A DNA stretch of 64,000 nt from JBKQVT01 sp963727245 (GCA_963727245.1 CAVSFO010000001.1:930001-994000), one strand, 5' to 3'. Counted from the first letter of the stretch, positions 30,064 to 39,850 are shown. Numbers and translations: made by a program. Notes: a model not told the origin generated them from the letters alone.

Positions 30064-31134
30064 GTGAGCGATGGGAAGAAAAGGAAGCCTGACCGGCCGG
30101 CACGCCGTGGGCCGGACTCACCCCCGCCGGCGCCGCCGCCCGGGCGGGTCGAGCCGGGGGTCGAAATCCCGCCGCGGCGGATCGCCGAGCTGATCGAAAG
30201 GATTCGCGAGTCGGCCGACAAGCTGGTGACGGACAAAACCAGCCGCGGCGACCTGAAAATCCTCAGCCGGACGCTCCGCGAACTCCGCTACGCCTTCAAG
30301 GTCTTCACCCCCTATCGTCACCTCCGCAAGGTGACCGTCTTCGGCTCCGCGCGGACCCCGCCCGAAAGGCCGGCCTACGCCCAGGCGGTCGCCTTCGGCC
30401 GGGCCATGGCCGAGCACCAATGGCTGATCGTCACCGGCGCCGCCAGCGGCATCATGGAGGCCGGCCACGTCGGCGCCGGCCGCGAGCACTCGATGGGCTT
30501 GAACATCCTCCTGCCCTTCGAGCAGGCGGCCAACCGCGTCATCGCCGGCGATCCCAAGCTCGTGCACATGAAGTACTTCTTCACCCGCAAGCTGATGTTC
30601 GTCAAGGAAAGCGACGCCATCTGCCTGCTGCCGGGCGGATTCGGCACCCTCGACGAGGGGCTGGAAGTGCTCACCCTCCTGCAAACCGGCAAACGCGACA
30701 TGGTGCCCGTGGTCTTCCTCGATGAGCCGGGCGGCGATTACTGGACCGGCTTCCAGCAGTTCATTCGCCGGCACTTGCTCGACGGCGGCATGATCGACGC
30801 CGACGACCTGGGGCTGTACCGCATCACCGATCGCGTGGACGAGGCGGTCCAGGAGATTCTCGGCTTCTTCCGCGTCTATCACAGCATGCGTTACGTGCGC
30901 GGCAAGCTGGTCCTCCGCCTGCACCAGGCGCCCAACGAGCGGCTGCTGGCCCGGATCAACGCGCAGTTCGCCGACATCGTGGCGGCCGGGCAAATCACCG
31001 TCGGCGGCCCGTTGCCGGAAGAACGGGACGAGCCCGCCCTGATCGATCTGCCGCGACTGATCTTCCAGTTCAACCGGCATAACTACGGGCGGTTGCGGAA
31101 ATTGATCGATTGCCTGAACGGAAGAGGGATTTAG
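30064..31134 (+). CDS. LOG-family Rossmann protein (TIGR00730-like)
   Basis: 356 residues from GTG 30064 (GAGG upstream). The LOG signature PGGFGTLDE is present, with the nucleotide-binding VFGSARTP and TGAASGIMEAGHVGAG. Members include cytokinin-type phosphoribohydrolases releasing bases from nucleoside monophosphates. The extra 60-residue Pro/Arg-rich N-terminus and 100-residue C-terminal extension (FFRVYHSMRYVRGKLVLRL) place it in the long subgroup, whose substrate is unknown. The last codons and stop lie in a GGGATTTAG tandem repeat. Confidence 0.82.
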   Translation: MSDGKKRKPDRPARRGPDSPPPAPPPGRVEPGVEIPPRRIAELIERIRESADKLVTDKTSRGDLKILSRTLRELRYAFKVFTPYRHLRKVTVFGSARTPPERPAYAQAVAFGRAMAEHQWLIVTGAASGIMEAGHVGAGREHSMGLNILLPFEQAANRVIAGDPKLVHMKYFFTRKLMFVKESDAICLLPGGFGTLDEGLEVLTLLQTGKRDMVPVVFLDEPGGDYWTGFQQFIRRHLLDGGMIDADDLGLYRITDRVDEAVQEILGFFRVYHSMRYVRGKLVLRLHQAPNERLLARINAQFADIVAAGQITVGGPLPEERDEPALIDLPRLIFQFNRHNYGRLRKLIDCLNGRGI

Positions 31135-31164
31135 GGATTTAGGGATTTAGGGATTTAGGGATTT
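31126..31164. repeat. GGGATTTAG tandem repeat (about four copies)
   Basis: Nine-base unit repeated four times and partly a fifth, starting at the stop codon of the LOG-family gene. Related in sequence to the repeat at 21101-21190. Confidence 0.8.
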
Positions 31165-31191
31165 TGAGCGCCGAGAGGCTTTGCCCTGGCC

Positions 31192-31320
31192 GCCCACGCC
31201 CACGGACTGCGGTCCGTGGGAACTGCGTCGGAAAAGATTTTCCACGCCGCCGCGAATAAAGTACGCCGCACACGCTGTGTGCGGTGATCGGCCGGCACAC
31301 GGCGTGTGCCGGATACGATT
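31192..31320. repeat. Cluster of short palindromes
   Basis: CCCACGGACTGCGGTCCGTGGG, then CCGCACACGCTGTGTGCGG and CCGGCACACGGCGTGTGCCGG follow one another. Confidence 0.7.
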
Positions 31321-31329
31321 GGCCCGACT

Positions 31330-31632
31330 TCAGGGCGTGGCCGTTTGCGGCCGGGTCCGGCAGCGCCGCGTGATCTTCACCAGGCTCCAGTCTTTCGTCA
31401 GGGTCTCGAAGACCTCGGGCGATTCGTAGCGGATGATGTTTTTGCCTTCGGGCATGGGACCGATCAGGCCGCGGAACACGGGCAGACCGCGCAGGTCCAA
31501 GTCGGTGCTGCAATCGTCGACGCCGACCTGCGAATGCCGCTTCAAGAGCGCCTCTTGGCTGTCGTAGTCGCGGATGCGGATCTCGCCGTCGGCCCCTCGG
31601 GTGACAACGCGGAAGGTGTCTTTGCTGTTCAT
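31330..31632 (-). CDS. Uncharacterised 100-residue protein
   Basis: ATG 31632 has GAAGGAC upstream. The sequence MNSKDTFRVVTRGADGEIRI, then a mixed region with SQVGVDDCSTDLDLRGLPVF and LTKDWSLVKITRRCR, suggests a compact alpha/beta protein with two or three cysteines. No family recognised; no operon partner. Confidence 0.5.
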   Translation of the reverse strand: MNSKDTFRVVTRGADGEIRIRDYDSQEALLKRHSQVGVDDCSTDLDLRGLPVFRGLIGPMPEGKNIIRYESPEVFETLTKDWSLVKITRRCRTRPQTATP

Positions 31633-32118
31633 CGTGGCCGTCCTTCGGGGATTCTCGCTGCTCGGCCAGCAGCATGGTTGCAATGCGGGTCTAGCCCCGT
31701 ATCGGCGTGCCGCCGCCTGCGGGCAAAAGCAATCTTCCGCCGCCGACACAGCGGTAGAATCCGCAAGAATCGGCATAACGCGCCTGTTGGCCAAAGTCGT
31801 TAGGAAGCGTCGCTACGATCGCGCCACCTGACGCGGCCGGTCGTGGCCGCGTGCCGCGTGCCGGCGCGGTCGGCGGAACCCACCCAACTCGCTTCCGCGC
31901 CCTTCGCGGCAGAGGTTGCCTGGGCGCAAGCCCTTGTCGGCCTTAATGCCCGCCATCGGAGGGGTACGCCCGGCTGCCCCTTCCGCCGTGTGGCACTGGC
32001 TTTACCAGTGCTTTGTCCAAACGTCATGCTTTGCGCAAGGATAGTGTCGCCCCGTCAAGGCCCACGGAAGCACTGGCAAAGCCAGTGGCACACAGCGGAC
32101 AGGGCTCCTGCCAGCGGC
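31633..32118. repeat. Intergenic stretch with nested palindromic repeat
   Basis: GTGTGGCACTGGC at 31988 faces GCCAGTGGCACAC ending 32094, with inner palindromes around CTGGCTTTACCAG and CTGGCAAAGCCAG. Same family as 11006 and 22003. No gene seen in the remainder. Confidence 0.75.
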
Positions 32119-32529
32119 TCATAGGTAATCCAACAGCAGTTCCAGGCCGGGGGTTACAGCCACTTCTCGCTTCGACGCCACGAACGTCAACGCCTCTTCT
32201 TGGGCAAGCCCGTGAGCTGTTACCAAGTAGCCTGCCACAACCACTACCGACCGACTCCTCCCCGCGTGGCATTGCACCAGGACGGGCGGTGCTTCCCGGA
32301 CAAGCTCCGTGAGGAACCCCACGGCGAGTCGGTAAAGTTGTGGCTCATTCCCCAGCGCATCCTCAAGTGGCACGACCTCGATTCGCTGCAAGCCGCATTC
32401 GGATGGTTCCTTCCCGTGCAAGGTGCCATCGAGGCTCAGGGCCGATCTGATCCTCTCGCGCCGTATAAGCTCGGTATCAAGAGCATCGAGGTAGTTCCCT
32501 ATCGCTATTTCGTCGGTGATCCAGTCCAC
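32119..32529 (-). CDS. Dual-specificity protein phosphatase
   Basis: 136 residues with the CX5R active site in [14 protein letters not shown] and an upstream Asp/Glu-rich loop ([11 protein letters not shown]) in the general-acid position. N-terminal IGNYLDALD is typical of DSP folds (I..YLG.). It would dephosphorylate Ser/Thr/Tyr residues in the cytoplasm; target unknown. Planctomycetes encode many Ser/Thr kinases, a plausible counterpart. Confidence 0.82.
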   Translation of the reverse strand: MDWITDEIAIGNYLDALDTELIRRERIRSALSLDGTLHGKEPSECGLQRIEVVPLEDALGNEPQLYRLAVGFLTELVREAPPVLVQCHAGRSRSVVVVAGYLVTAHGLAQEEALTFVASKREVAVTPGLELLLDYL

Positions 32530-33051
32530 ATACGCACCAGAGTTCGCTCTTGTCAGGGCTGGCTGCCGCCGTCCTCTCCGGTGCCAACCAGACTTACCTT
32601 GCCCCTATTCTACTACCGGTCGGCTGCCGGAACCATCGGCGGGGCGGCCGCGTATCGGCCATGGCACCGGCGGCCTCCGGCAAGCTCCGCCGCATTTCCC
32701 ACCGGCCGTGACCCGCCGCGCGGGTGCCCCGTGGGCGTGGGGGAGTTCCCCTTCCGCCTTAATCGAGTGGCGTCGTGGCGCCGCCGGGTTATCCGAGGGC
32801 TAACGCCCCCGGCTCGGGGCTCTTGTTCTTCCTTCCCCCTTCCGCCTTCCGCCTTCCCCCTTCCGTTCTCGCCGGCTGCAAAGCCGGTATCTTTGCGCAG
32901 GCGGAAAAAACCCCCTTTTCCGCTCCTACTGTTAAAACGCGCCATTTTCTCCAAACGATCAACCTTCCCTACCCGGTTTTCCGATGCTTTTTGTCAACAC
33001 AGGTGTATCTTATCTATGTTGAGACATGCGTCGCTCCGGAGGGACAGGACT
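32530..33051. other. Intergenic stretch, half repeat and pyrimidine-rich tract
   Basis: A half copy of the CCCACCGG repeat (about 32693-32752) and a CTTCCGCCTTCCGCCTTCC tract near 32830-32865. No supported gene. Confidence 0.5.
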
Positions 33052-35166
33052 GTGACCGTAAAGAAAACGACCGGCAAGACCGTCAACGGCAAGCATCCGA
33101 CAACTCATCCCAAGGGCAACATCGGGACGAAACGCTCGCACGATGGCGAGTCCCGCAGCGCGGCGGCGACCATTGACGCCCGCAGCAACAAGGATCGCCG
33201 CGGCAGCATGGAGCGGCGGAAGAAGGACCAGCCGGTCGCCGTCGAGCACCGCCAGTTGGAGCGCCGGGCGAAGGTCAATCGCCGCCGCCAGATCGATCCG
33301 ACCACCTGCGAGCGCGACTACACGTTCGAGGAAATCGAATTCATGGGCGCGCTGGACGACTATAAGCGCCGCAGCGGACGCATGTTTCCCACCTGCAGCG
33401 AGGTCCTCGAAGTGGTCCGCAATCTCGGCTACGAGAAGCGGCCGGCCACGGCGGTCCCGCCGGCCTCGGTGGTGGACATCTCGATGCCCAGCCCGTCGAA
33501 CGACGTTCTCGCTGCCGACGGTCTGAACGCCGGGCAGCGACCCGAGCACGCCGCGATCGAGGAAGCCGCAGAGTTTTCGCGCCCGGATCGGATGCTGCAA
33601 GGAGCGGACCGCCTTGGTCTCGATTTGGCGGACGCGTTCCCGGGTGACGGAAAAGATCTTGCCGACTTCTTCCAGGGTGTAGGCGTAGCCGTCGGCCAGG
33701 CCGTAGCGGAGACGGATGATCTCGCGTTCGCGGTAGTCGAGCCCGGAGAGGACGTCGGCGATCCTGGCTTTCAGCAGCTCGTGGTTCATTTCCAGCAGCG
33801 GGTCGTCCTCGCGATAGTCTTGCAGGAACTCGCCGAAGTAGGTGTCGTCGTGGTCGCCGACCGGCTGGTCCAGCGACAGCGGCTGGCGATTCATGCGCAT
33901 CACGCAGGTGGCTTCGGCCGTCGACATGCCGGCGGCCTCGGCGGTCTGTTCCATGGTGGGCTCGGCGGCGTTCTCTTGCACCAGGTCGCGGTGTACGCCG
34001 CGCACCCGGCTCATGGTTTCGATCATGTGAACGGGGACGCGGATGGTGCGGCTCTGGTCGGCGATGGCCCGGGTAATGGCCTGCCGGATCCACCAGGTGG
34101 CGTAGGTGGAGAACTTGTAGCCCCGGGCGTACTCGAACTTGTCCACCGCCCGCATCAGCCCGGTGTTCCCCTCTTGGATGAGGTCCAGGAAGCTCAGGCC
34201 GCGATTGCGATAGCGTTTGGCGATGGAGACGACCAGCCGCAGGTTGCCGGCGGAGAGGTTCCGCTTGGCGCCTTCGTACTGGGTGGCGCGGGCGGCGACG
34301 CGGGCGATGCGGCGGCGGAGCGTGGCGGGGCTTTCCAGCGTGATCCGCATGAGGTGGCAGAGTTCCTTGCGGAGTTCGCGGCGCCGCTGGCCCGGCTCGC
34401 CGTGATGGCCCAGTTCCGCCATCTGCAGCCGGAGGCTCGCCATCCGCTGGCAGAGCTGCTTGAGCCGGTCCAAGGCCGGCTGCAATCGCTGCGTGCGCAG
34501 GCCGAGTTCTTCCACCAGCCGCACGGCCCGGCCGCGCCGGCACACCAGGCGCTTCCACGCCTGCTGCCGCTGTTTGCGGGGGCGGTGCTTGTTGATGGCG
34601 ATGGCGAAGTCCTGCCGGTTGCGACGCATGAGGTGGTCGATCGTTTGCACGTTGGGGCCCAGCAGCCTCAGTAGCCGCCGCTTCTCCCGAATGTTGATCA
34701 CCGACACCTCGATGGTGCGGTCCAGCCGGGCGCGGCCGTCGCGAATGTCTTTCAGCAAGCCGACCGCCGCCTGCAACATGTAATCGGTAAGCAGCATATC
34801 GTGGCGAAAACGCTTGCGGCTGTACTGGATGTGCCGGGCCAACGTCACCTCCTCGACGCGGCTGAGCATGGGAATTTCGCCCATCTGCATCAAGTAGATG
34901 CGGATCGGATCGTCGATCTGGTCGTCGTCGCCGGTCAATTCTTCCCCGCTGCCCTCTTCTAGGCCGGCCGCCAGGTCCGCTTCCGCTTCCTCGTCCTCTT
35001 CCCGTTCGAGGCCGCCCAGGTCGTCGTCCAACGCCTCGACGTGGTCGTGCAGTTCTTCGCCGGCGATCGGGGCACCCCGGCTGCCAGCCCGCCGGCGGAC
35101 GCCTGCCGGACGCGGTTTTTGAACGGTCTTCTTCGACGGCAGCGGCTTGGAAGCGGCTCTCGACAT
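33010..35166 (-). CDS. rpoD: RpoD-type (sigma-70) RNA polymerase sigma factor; true 3' end uncertain
   Basis: ATG 35166 has GAGGAA upstream. Acidic N-terminus, region 1.2 ([18 protein letters not shown]), a basic non-conserved insert, region 2 ([53 protein letters not shown]), region 3 ([12 protein letters not shown]) and region 4 ([34 protein letters not shown]). Conserved homology ends at GFLD (about 33553), but no in-frame stop occurs until 33010. The last 180 codons run antisense to the gene at 33052 and are probably not real. A lost stop by one indel, or an unusual extension, are the alternatives. Primary versus paralogous sigma cannot be decided. Confidence 0.85.
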   Translation of the reverse strand: MSRAASKPLPSKKTVQKPRPAGVRRRAGSRGAPIAGEELHDHVEALDDDLGGLEREEDEEAEADLAAGLEEGSGEELTGDDDQIDDPIRIYLMQMGEIPMLSRVEEVTLARHIQYSRKRFRHDMLLTDYMLQAAVGLLKDIRDGRARLDRTIEVSVINIREKRRLLRLLGPNVQTIDHLMRRNRQDFAIAINKHRPRKQRQQAWKRLVCRRGRAVRLVEELGLRTQRLQPALDRLKQLCQRMASLRLQMAELGHHGEPGQRRRELRKELCHLMRITLESPATLRRRIARVAARATQYEGAKRNLSAGNLRLVVSIAKRYRNRGLSFLDLIQEGNTGLMRAVDKFEYARGYKFSTYATWWIRQAITRAIADQSRTIRVPVHMIETMSRVRGVHRDLVQENAAEPTMEQTAEAAGMSTAEATCVMRMNRQPLSLDQPVGDHDDTYFGEFLQDYREDDPLLEMNHELLKARIADVLSGLDYREREIIRLRYGLADGYAYTLEEVGKIFSVTRERVRQIETKAVRSLQHPIRARKLCGFLDRGVLGSLPGVQTVGSENVVRRAGHRDVHHRGRRDRRGRPLLVAEIADHFEDLAAGGKHASAAALIVVQRAHEFDFLERVVALAGGRIDLAAAIDLRPALQLAVLDGDRLVLLPPLHAAAAILVAAGVNGRRRAAGLAIVRAFRPDVALGMSCRMLAVDGLAGRFLYGHSPVPPERRMSQHR
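33052..33526 (+). CDS. Small basic uncharacterised protein; 3' end uncertain
   Basis: GTG 33052 follows GGAGGGACAGGA. A Lys/Arg/Thr-rich leader ([20 protein letters not shown]) precedes a conserved core: [20 protein letters not shown], then [20 protein letters not shown] and [14 protein letters not shown] recognise this core as a type seen in planctomycetes without known function. Its frame stays open far into the antisense of rpoD (to 34674), so the real end is unclear; 33526 is the nearest stop, reachable only with one frameshift. Confidence 0.55.
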
Positions 35167-35757
35167 GGCAGATTCCTCGCAAGGAGCTGGAACAGCCGGC
35201 AGCGGCTGGAAAGATTGTCGCACGTCCACCGATGCAGCTTAGGTGCCAAAGCCCGCACCGGCCGGCGGTCTAATGACGTAAACTATTGACATTACACTTG
35301 TTACGGTATCACTCTGCGCTTTCCTGGCGGCGTTTTTCCCGCCTGGGGCGTGGCCTGGAAACATCATGCCGGCCGGCGGCGCGTTGCGATTGGGAATCAT
35401 CGAAGCGGCCTCGGGGAGAGCGGGGGCGACTGGATTTTTTGGCGATAGCGGATCGTCGACCGGCGGTGTGGCGCCAGTTACGTTCGGACGGGCCGAAGGC
35501 CCAGCCGTTGATCCAGCCCTGGGCAACGCCCAGGGTTTTCAGCAGCCAAGGGGGATCAGGTTCGGCCCAACGGGCCAACGGTTCGTCCCGGACGCTGGCG
35601 AACCGGTTGGCCCGTTGGGCCGGAAACGACCACCACCGCCGTCACCGTTCCCCAGGGCGTTGCCCTGGGCTGGATGAACCCCGGCCCCTTCGGGGCGGAC
35701 GATTCCACGCAATGCTTCTCTGTCCAAGCAGACGGAGCGGATGGGGGCCAACCGGAT
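35167..35757. repeat. Intergenic stretch holding a large nested palindromic repeat
   Basis: Between about 35489 and 35698 complementary arms are nested: CAGCCCTGGGCAACGCCCAG with CAGGGCGTTGCCCTGGGCTG, and CGGCCCAACGGGCCAACGG with GGTTGGCCCGTTGGGCCGG. TTGACA at 35286-35291 has no good -10. No gene seen. Confidence 0.7.
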
Positions 35758-36711
35758 TCACCGATAAGAAGAGATATAGGCCGCTCCGACTCCCGCCCCG
35801 ACCAGTTCGTCAACGTCGGTTTCCAGGGCTTTCAAGCGGGGGATGGCTTGCCTGGCCATGTCGAAGTATTCCCGGCGCCGTTCAACGCCGATGCCCTGGA
35901 CGCCTACCGCCTCGCACGCGGCGATGGTTGACCCCGACCCCATGAACGGGTCGGCGACCACGCCCTCGCCCAACGGCAGCGCGACGTACACAAGACGCCG
36001 GAGCAGGGATTGCGGTTTGATGCTGGGGTGGTTGGCAATCTCACGTTCCCGTTGCGGCGTGCGCTCGCTAGGGATGACATCCTCGAAAGGACCATCCGGA
36101 TATCGGCGCAGTCCGCCGGTCTGGTACTGGCGCAGGCAATCGGAGACCTTCAAGTCGCTCGGCTTGCGGAAAAGTCCCCACGGCTCATAGCAACCCTTGG
36201 GCATCGAAGAGACGCCGGGGAACTCGTCCTCGGCGTTCTTGGGCCGGTCCCCACCGCGCAACGTCCGCACCAGCCGGACAATCTCCCCGCGAAACTCCAA
36301 GCCGCCGTCAACCAGGGCATCGTAGAGCAACTGAGAAATAAAGGCGTTGGTGGCGATGAAAACGTGCCCACCCGGCCGCAACGCGCGGCAAGCGAGGCGG
36401 CCCCACCGGACAAAGAACTCGCGGAGCCGGGTGCGCTCCCGCGGATTCAGGGCGGTGAAGCGGGGAAGCGGGGCGCGGGTGTGCCCATCGAACGAGGGCG
36501 GTATTCGCCAGATACCCCCCTTGCCGTTGGCCCGCTTCTCAAGCTGGTCGGCGTCGTACTCTTTCACCCCATAGGGCGGATCGGTCACGATCGCGTGCAA
36601 CCGGCCCTCGCCAAGGCGGCCGAGCCACTCGAGACAGTCGGCGTGGATAATACGTGATTGCCCGATCGGTTCGGCCGCATAATCAAGCGTCAGCGATTTC
36701 ATCGCGCCCAT
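35758..36711 (-). CDS. Orphan site-specific DNA methyltransferase (beta class)
   Basis: 317 residues from ATG 36711 (ribosome site GGGAGG). Catalytic motif IV TDPPYGV comes first and the SAM motif I ADPFMGSGST near the C-terminus, the beta-class order (N6-adenine or N4-cytosine). Between them lies a variable recognition region (about 60-240). No restriction gene is adjacent, so a regulatory or protective role is likely. Confidence 0.88.
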   Translation of the reverse strand: MGAMKSLTLDYAAEPIGQSRIIHADCLEWLGRLGEGRLHAIVTDPPYGVKEYDADQLEKRANGKGGIWRIPPSFDGHTRAPLPRFTALNPRERTRLREFFVRWGRLACRALRPGGHVFIATNAFISQLLYDALVDGGLEFRGEIVRLVRTLRGGDRPKNAEDEFPGVSSMPKGCYEPWGLFRKPSDLKVSDCLRQYQTGGLRRYPDGPFEDVIPSERTPQREREIANHPSIKPQSLLRRLVYVALPLGEGVVADPFMGSGSTIAACEAVGVQGIGVERRREYFDMARQAIPRLKALETDVDELVGAGVGAAYISSYR

Positions 36712-36927
36712 CGTCGAACCTCCCACTACGTGATTTGACAAGACAGTTGCACGTTTGTCCAGGGCCAGGGTCTTGAGCAGATTGTGTTACTGTAGTATTT
36801 TATGGTGGCTACCGCCCAGTTGCTCTAGGGGGATGCCCAGTTCTTGGCGCTGCCGTTCCCAAATCGGCCGGATCGGGTACAATAGATCGTTTGTCCTGAT
36901 GAATAGCTCAGAGAGGTCAACGGTTCG

Positions 36928-37092
36928 ATGGCCAAAGGCAAGAAACGATCGGAGACGGTGTTCCTCGTCTGCAAGGAGACGGGCGACTACAACTACACGC
37001 TGAAGCGGAAATCAGGCGGCGAGAAGCTGACCCTGCAAAAGTACTGTCCTCGCTGCCGCAAGCACACCGAGCACAGCGAAAAGAAGAAGTAG
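36928..37092 (+). CDS. rpmG: 50S ribosomal protein L33
   Basis: 54 residues: MAKGKKRSETVFLVCKETGD, then KYCPRCRKHTEHSE. It keeps the zinc-binding cysteines (C15 and the CPRC pair), the C+ form. GAGAGG precedes ATG 36928. Located 15 bp before recJ. A possible -10 (TACAAT) lies at 36878-36883. Confidence 0.93.
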   Translation: MAKGKKRSETVFLVCKETGDYNYTLKRKSGGEKLTLQKYCPRCRKHTEHSEKKK

Positions 37093-37107
37093 CGTCGGTC
37101 CTCGGTC

Positions 37108-38880
37108 ATGGCCAAGCGCTGGCGTATTCATCCCCACGATCCTGACCGCATCGCCGCGCTCCAACGAGCGGCCGGAATCCCGGCCGTCGTAGCCCAACTG
37201 CTGATCTGCCGCGGCATCACCGATCCGGACAGCGCCCGGAACTTCCTCGACCCCAAGCTTTCCGCGCTGCGCGATCCGCAGCTCCTGCCGGGCTGCGCCG
37301 CGGCCGTGCGGCGAATCCACGACGCCCTGGCCGCCCGCCAACGGATCGTCGTCTACGGCGATTATGACGTCGACGGCGTGACCGGCACGGCGATCCTCTG
37401 GCTGTGCCTGAAAATGCTGGGCGCCGAAGTGACCTATTACGTGCCCCATCGCGTCGAGGAAGGCTACGGGTTGCACGCCGACGCCGTCCGCACCTGGGCC
37501 GACGGCAAGGCGGACCTGCTGCTGACGGTCGATTGCGGCATCGCCGCCGTCGAGGAGGCTGCGCTGGCGCGGCGGCTCGGCCTGGACCTGATCATCACCG
37601 ACCATCACGAGCCCGGCCCCTGTCTGCCCGATGCGGCGGCGATCGTCCACCCGCGGCTCCCCGGCGGCGCCTATCCCTTCGGCGGTTTGAGCGGTTGCGG
37701 CGTGGCCTTCAAGCTGGCCTGGGCGCTGTGCCAGCAGCAGAGCGGCGCGCAGAAGGTCAGCCCGCGGATGCGCGATTTTCTGCTCCAGGCCGTCGGCCTG
37801 GCCGCGCTGGGGACGGTGGCCGACGTCGTGCCGCTGGTCGATGAGAATCGCGTGCTGGTCCATCACGGGCTGGAAAGCCTGGCCAAGTGCCCGACGCTGG
37901 GAGTGGCCACGCTGATGCGCGTCGCCGGGGTCGAGGCCAAAACGTCCTCCGACGGAAAACAGCGGCTGCAAAGCGAAGACATCTCCTTCAGCCTGGCGCC
38001 GCGGCTCAATGCGGCCGGCCGGCTCGGTCAACCGCAACTGGCCGTCGAGTTGCTGGTGACGGATCGGCCCGAGCGGGCCTTGGAACTGGCCCAATACATC
38101 GACCAGCTCAACGCCACGCGGCAGACCCTGGAACGCAGCATCCAGTTGGCCGCCAGCAAGCAGATCAGCGAGCAGTTCGACCCGGTCGAGGATGCCGCCT
38201 TGGTGCTGGCCGAGCGCGGCTGGCATCCGGGCGTGATCGGCATCGTCGCCGGCCGCCTGGCCGACAAGCACCACCGCCCGGTGGTGCTCATCTCGCAAGA
38301 CCAACTCGGCGTGCGGCCGGGCGTGGGCTCGGCCAGGAGCGTCCCCGGCTTCAACCTCCACGGCGCCCTGGGGCAGTGCGGCGAGTTGCTGCTGAGCTAC
38401 GGCGGTCACTGGATGGCGGCGGGCTTGAGAATCGAGGAGGACAAGATCCCCGCCTTTCGCGCCGCCTTTGCCGAGCTGGCCGCCGCCGGCACAAGCCAGC
38501 TTGGCGCGGGCGACCTGAAGATCGACGCCGAGGCCCCCTTGAGCGCCTTCACGCTGCAGGCCGTCCATCAGATCGAGCGTCTGGCCCCTTTCGGCGCCCA
38601 CAACGACCGTCCGCTCCTATGTACCAGCGGCGCCACGCTGGTCGGTCCGCCCAAAGCCATCGGCAACGGCGGGCGGCACATTTCCCTCCGGCTTTCCCAG
38701 CACGGCGTGGTGTTGCGGGCGGTCGCCTTCGGCGGCGCCGAATGGGCCGACGACCTGGCCGCGCTGAACGGCCCCATCGACGTGGCGTTCCGCCCGGTGG
38801 TCAATACCTATCAAGGTCGGCATAACGTGGAATTGCACCTGGTCGATTGGCGGATGACCCAGGGCGATTCCCCCTCCTGA
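37108..38880 (+). CDS. recJ: Single-strand-specific 5'-3' exonuclease RecJ
   Basis: 590 residues. DHH phosphoesterase motifs: YGDYDVDGVTGTAI (motif I) and IITDHHEPG (motif III), with VDCGIAAVEEA between. DHHA1 motif PGVGSARSVPGFNLHGALG and the C-terminal OB fold follow. It degrades 5' single strands in recombination and mismatch repair. Close spacing to rpmG and pcm suggests one transcript. Confidence 0.95.
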   Translation: MAKRWRIHPHDPDRIAALQRAAGIPAVVAQLLICRGITDPDSARNFLDPKLSALRDPQLLPGCAAAVRRIHDALAARQRIVVYGDYDVDGVTGTAILWLCLKMLGAEVTYYVPHRVEEGYGLHADAVRTWADGKADLLLTVDCGIAAVEEAALARRLGLDLIITDHHEPGPCLPDAAAIVHPRLPGGAYPFGGLSGCGVAFKLAWALCQQQSGAQKVSPRMRDFLLQAVGLAALGTVADVVPLVDENRVLVHHGLESLAKCPTLGVATLMRVAGVEAKTSSDGKQRLQSEDISFSLAPRLNAAGRLGQPQLAVELLVTDRPERALELAQYIDQLNATRQTLERSIQLAASKQISEQFDPVEDAALVLAERGWHPGVIGIVAGRLADKHHRPVVLISQDQLGVRPGVGSARSVPGFNLHGALGQCGELLLSYGGHWMAAGLRIEEDKIPAFRAAFAELAAAGTSQLGAGDLKIDAEAPLSAFTLQAVHQIERLAPFGAHNDRPLLCTSGATLVGPPKAIGNGGRHISLRLSQHGVVLRAVAFGGAEWADDLAALNGPIDVAFRPVVNTYQGRHNVELHLVDWRMTQGDSPS

Positions 38881-38895
38881 CGCGGAGACGCCCGC

Positions 38896-39546
38896 ATGCG
38901 GCCGATCGACTTCCAACGTGCCCAACGGCAGATGGTGACTCGGCAACTGCGGCGCCGGGGCATCCGCGATCCGCGCGTGCTGGCGGCCATGGGCCGAGTG
39001 CCTCGCGAACGATTCGTGCTTGCCGACTTTCGTGACGAGTCGTACGCCGATTGTGCCTTGGCCATCGATTGCGGCCAGACGATCAGCCAGCCCTACATGG
39101 TCGCGCTGATGACGGAGGCGTTGAAGCTTTCCGGCGGGGAAAGGGTGTTGGAGATCGGCACGGGTAGCGGCTATCAAACGGCCATCCTGGCCGAGTTGGC
39201 CCGCCAGGTTGTCAGCATCGAGCGCTACGGCGAGCTTTCCGAGCGGGCCGGCGCGTTGCTGGGGCAGTTGGGCTATGGGAACGTGACCCTGATCGTCGGC
39301 GACGGCACGCTGGGCTGGCCGGAGCAGGCCCCGTACGACCGCATCCTGGTGACGGCGGCGGCCGAGCATGTCCCGGAGCCGCTGCTGGCGCAATTGGTCG
39401 AGGGGGGAATCCTGGTCGTGCCCATTGGGGGCCGGGACGTGCAGACGTTGCAAGCGATTCGCCCGCTGGCCGGCGCCCTGGAGGTGACCACTCTTTCCGC
39501 TTGTCGATTTGTTCCCTTGGTGGGGGCCGAGGGGTGGCCCGGGTAG
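38896..39546 (+). CDS. pcm: Protein-L-isoaspartate O-methyltransferase
   Basis: 216 residues. SAM motif I VLEIGTGSGYQTA, the preceding QTISQPYMVALMTE block and post-motif RVPRERFVLADFRDESYAD are typical. It methylates isoaspartyl residues in damaged proteins to start their repair. ATG 38896 lies 16 bp after recJ. Confidence 0.94.
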   Translation: MRPIDFQRAQRQMVTRQLRRRGIRDPRVLAAMGRVPRERFVLADFRDESYADCALAIDCGQTISQPYMVALMTEALKLSGGERVLEIGTGSGYQTAILAELARQVVSIERYGELSERAGALLGQLGYGNVTLIVGDGTLGWPEQAPYDRILVTAAAEHVPEPLLAQLVEGGILVVPIGGRDVQTLQAIRPLAGALEVTTLSACRFVPLVGAEGWPG

Positions 39547-39581
39547 CGGGAGAATTCTCGCCTTGGGCGTGTACAATGGCG

Positions 39582-39609
39582 TTGACCGGGCGGTCGGGTG
39601 GATTAGAAT
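39582..39609 (+). promoter_or_regulatory. Promoter of tRNA-Pro
   Basis: TTGACC at 39582-39587 and TAGAAT at 39604-39609, 16-bp spacing, 20 bp upstream of the tRNA. Confidence 0.6.
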
Positions 39610-39628
39610 GGTGTTTCTGCCGACATTA

Positions 39629-39703
39629 CGGGGCGTAGCTCAGCCTGGCTAGAGCGCTTGGTTCGGGACCAAGAGGCCGCTGGTTCAAATCCAGTCGCCC
39701 CGA
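39629..39703 (+). tRNA. tRNA-Pro (CGG)
   Basis: Acceptor CGGGGCG pairs with CGCCCCG; D arm GCTC-AGCCTGGCTA-GAGC; anticodon arm CTTGG-TTCGGGA-CCAAG gives anticodon CGG; T arm GCTGG-TTCAAAT-CCAGT. Discriminator A; CCA is not encoded. A run of eight T follows and probably terminates transcription. Confidence 0.95.
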
Positions 39704-39819
39704 CTTTTTTTTGATCGACGTGTCGTTGTGGCTATTTTCGAGGAGTTGGCTGGTTCAACCACACAGTCACGCCTCCGCCGCTATCGAAGCAATTCGCCAC
39801 ATCTCGTTATGCCATAGGC

Positions 39820-39850
39820 ACTTCCTGAGTTCAAATCCAGTTGCCAGTCG
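39820..39850 (+). other. Partial copy of a tRNA T-arm
   Basis: GTTCAAATCCAGT at 39829-39841 duplicates 13 bases of the tRNA-Pro 3' end 140 bp downstream, at the left border of the accessory segment. It may be an attachment-site remnant; the match is short. Confidence 0.3.

Noticed and set aside
31126..31164. CRISPR-type or telomere-like array
   Set aside because: Nine-base perfect tandem units without spacers; too short and adjacent to a stop codon.
32200..34674. 824-residue plus-strand protein
   Set aside because: Only the part from 33052 to about 33441 has protein character; the rest is antisense to the phosphatase and rpoD.
35286..35312. Promoter for a plus-strand gene at 35.3-35.7 kb
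   Set aside because: TTGACA is present but no -10 at correct distance and no coding frame follows.
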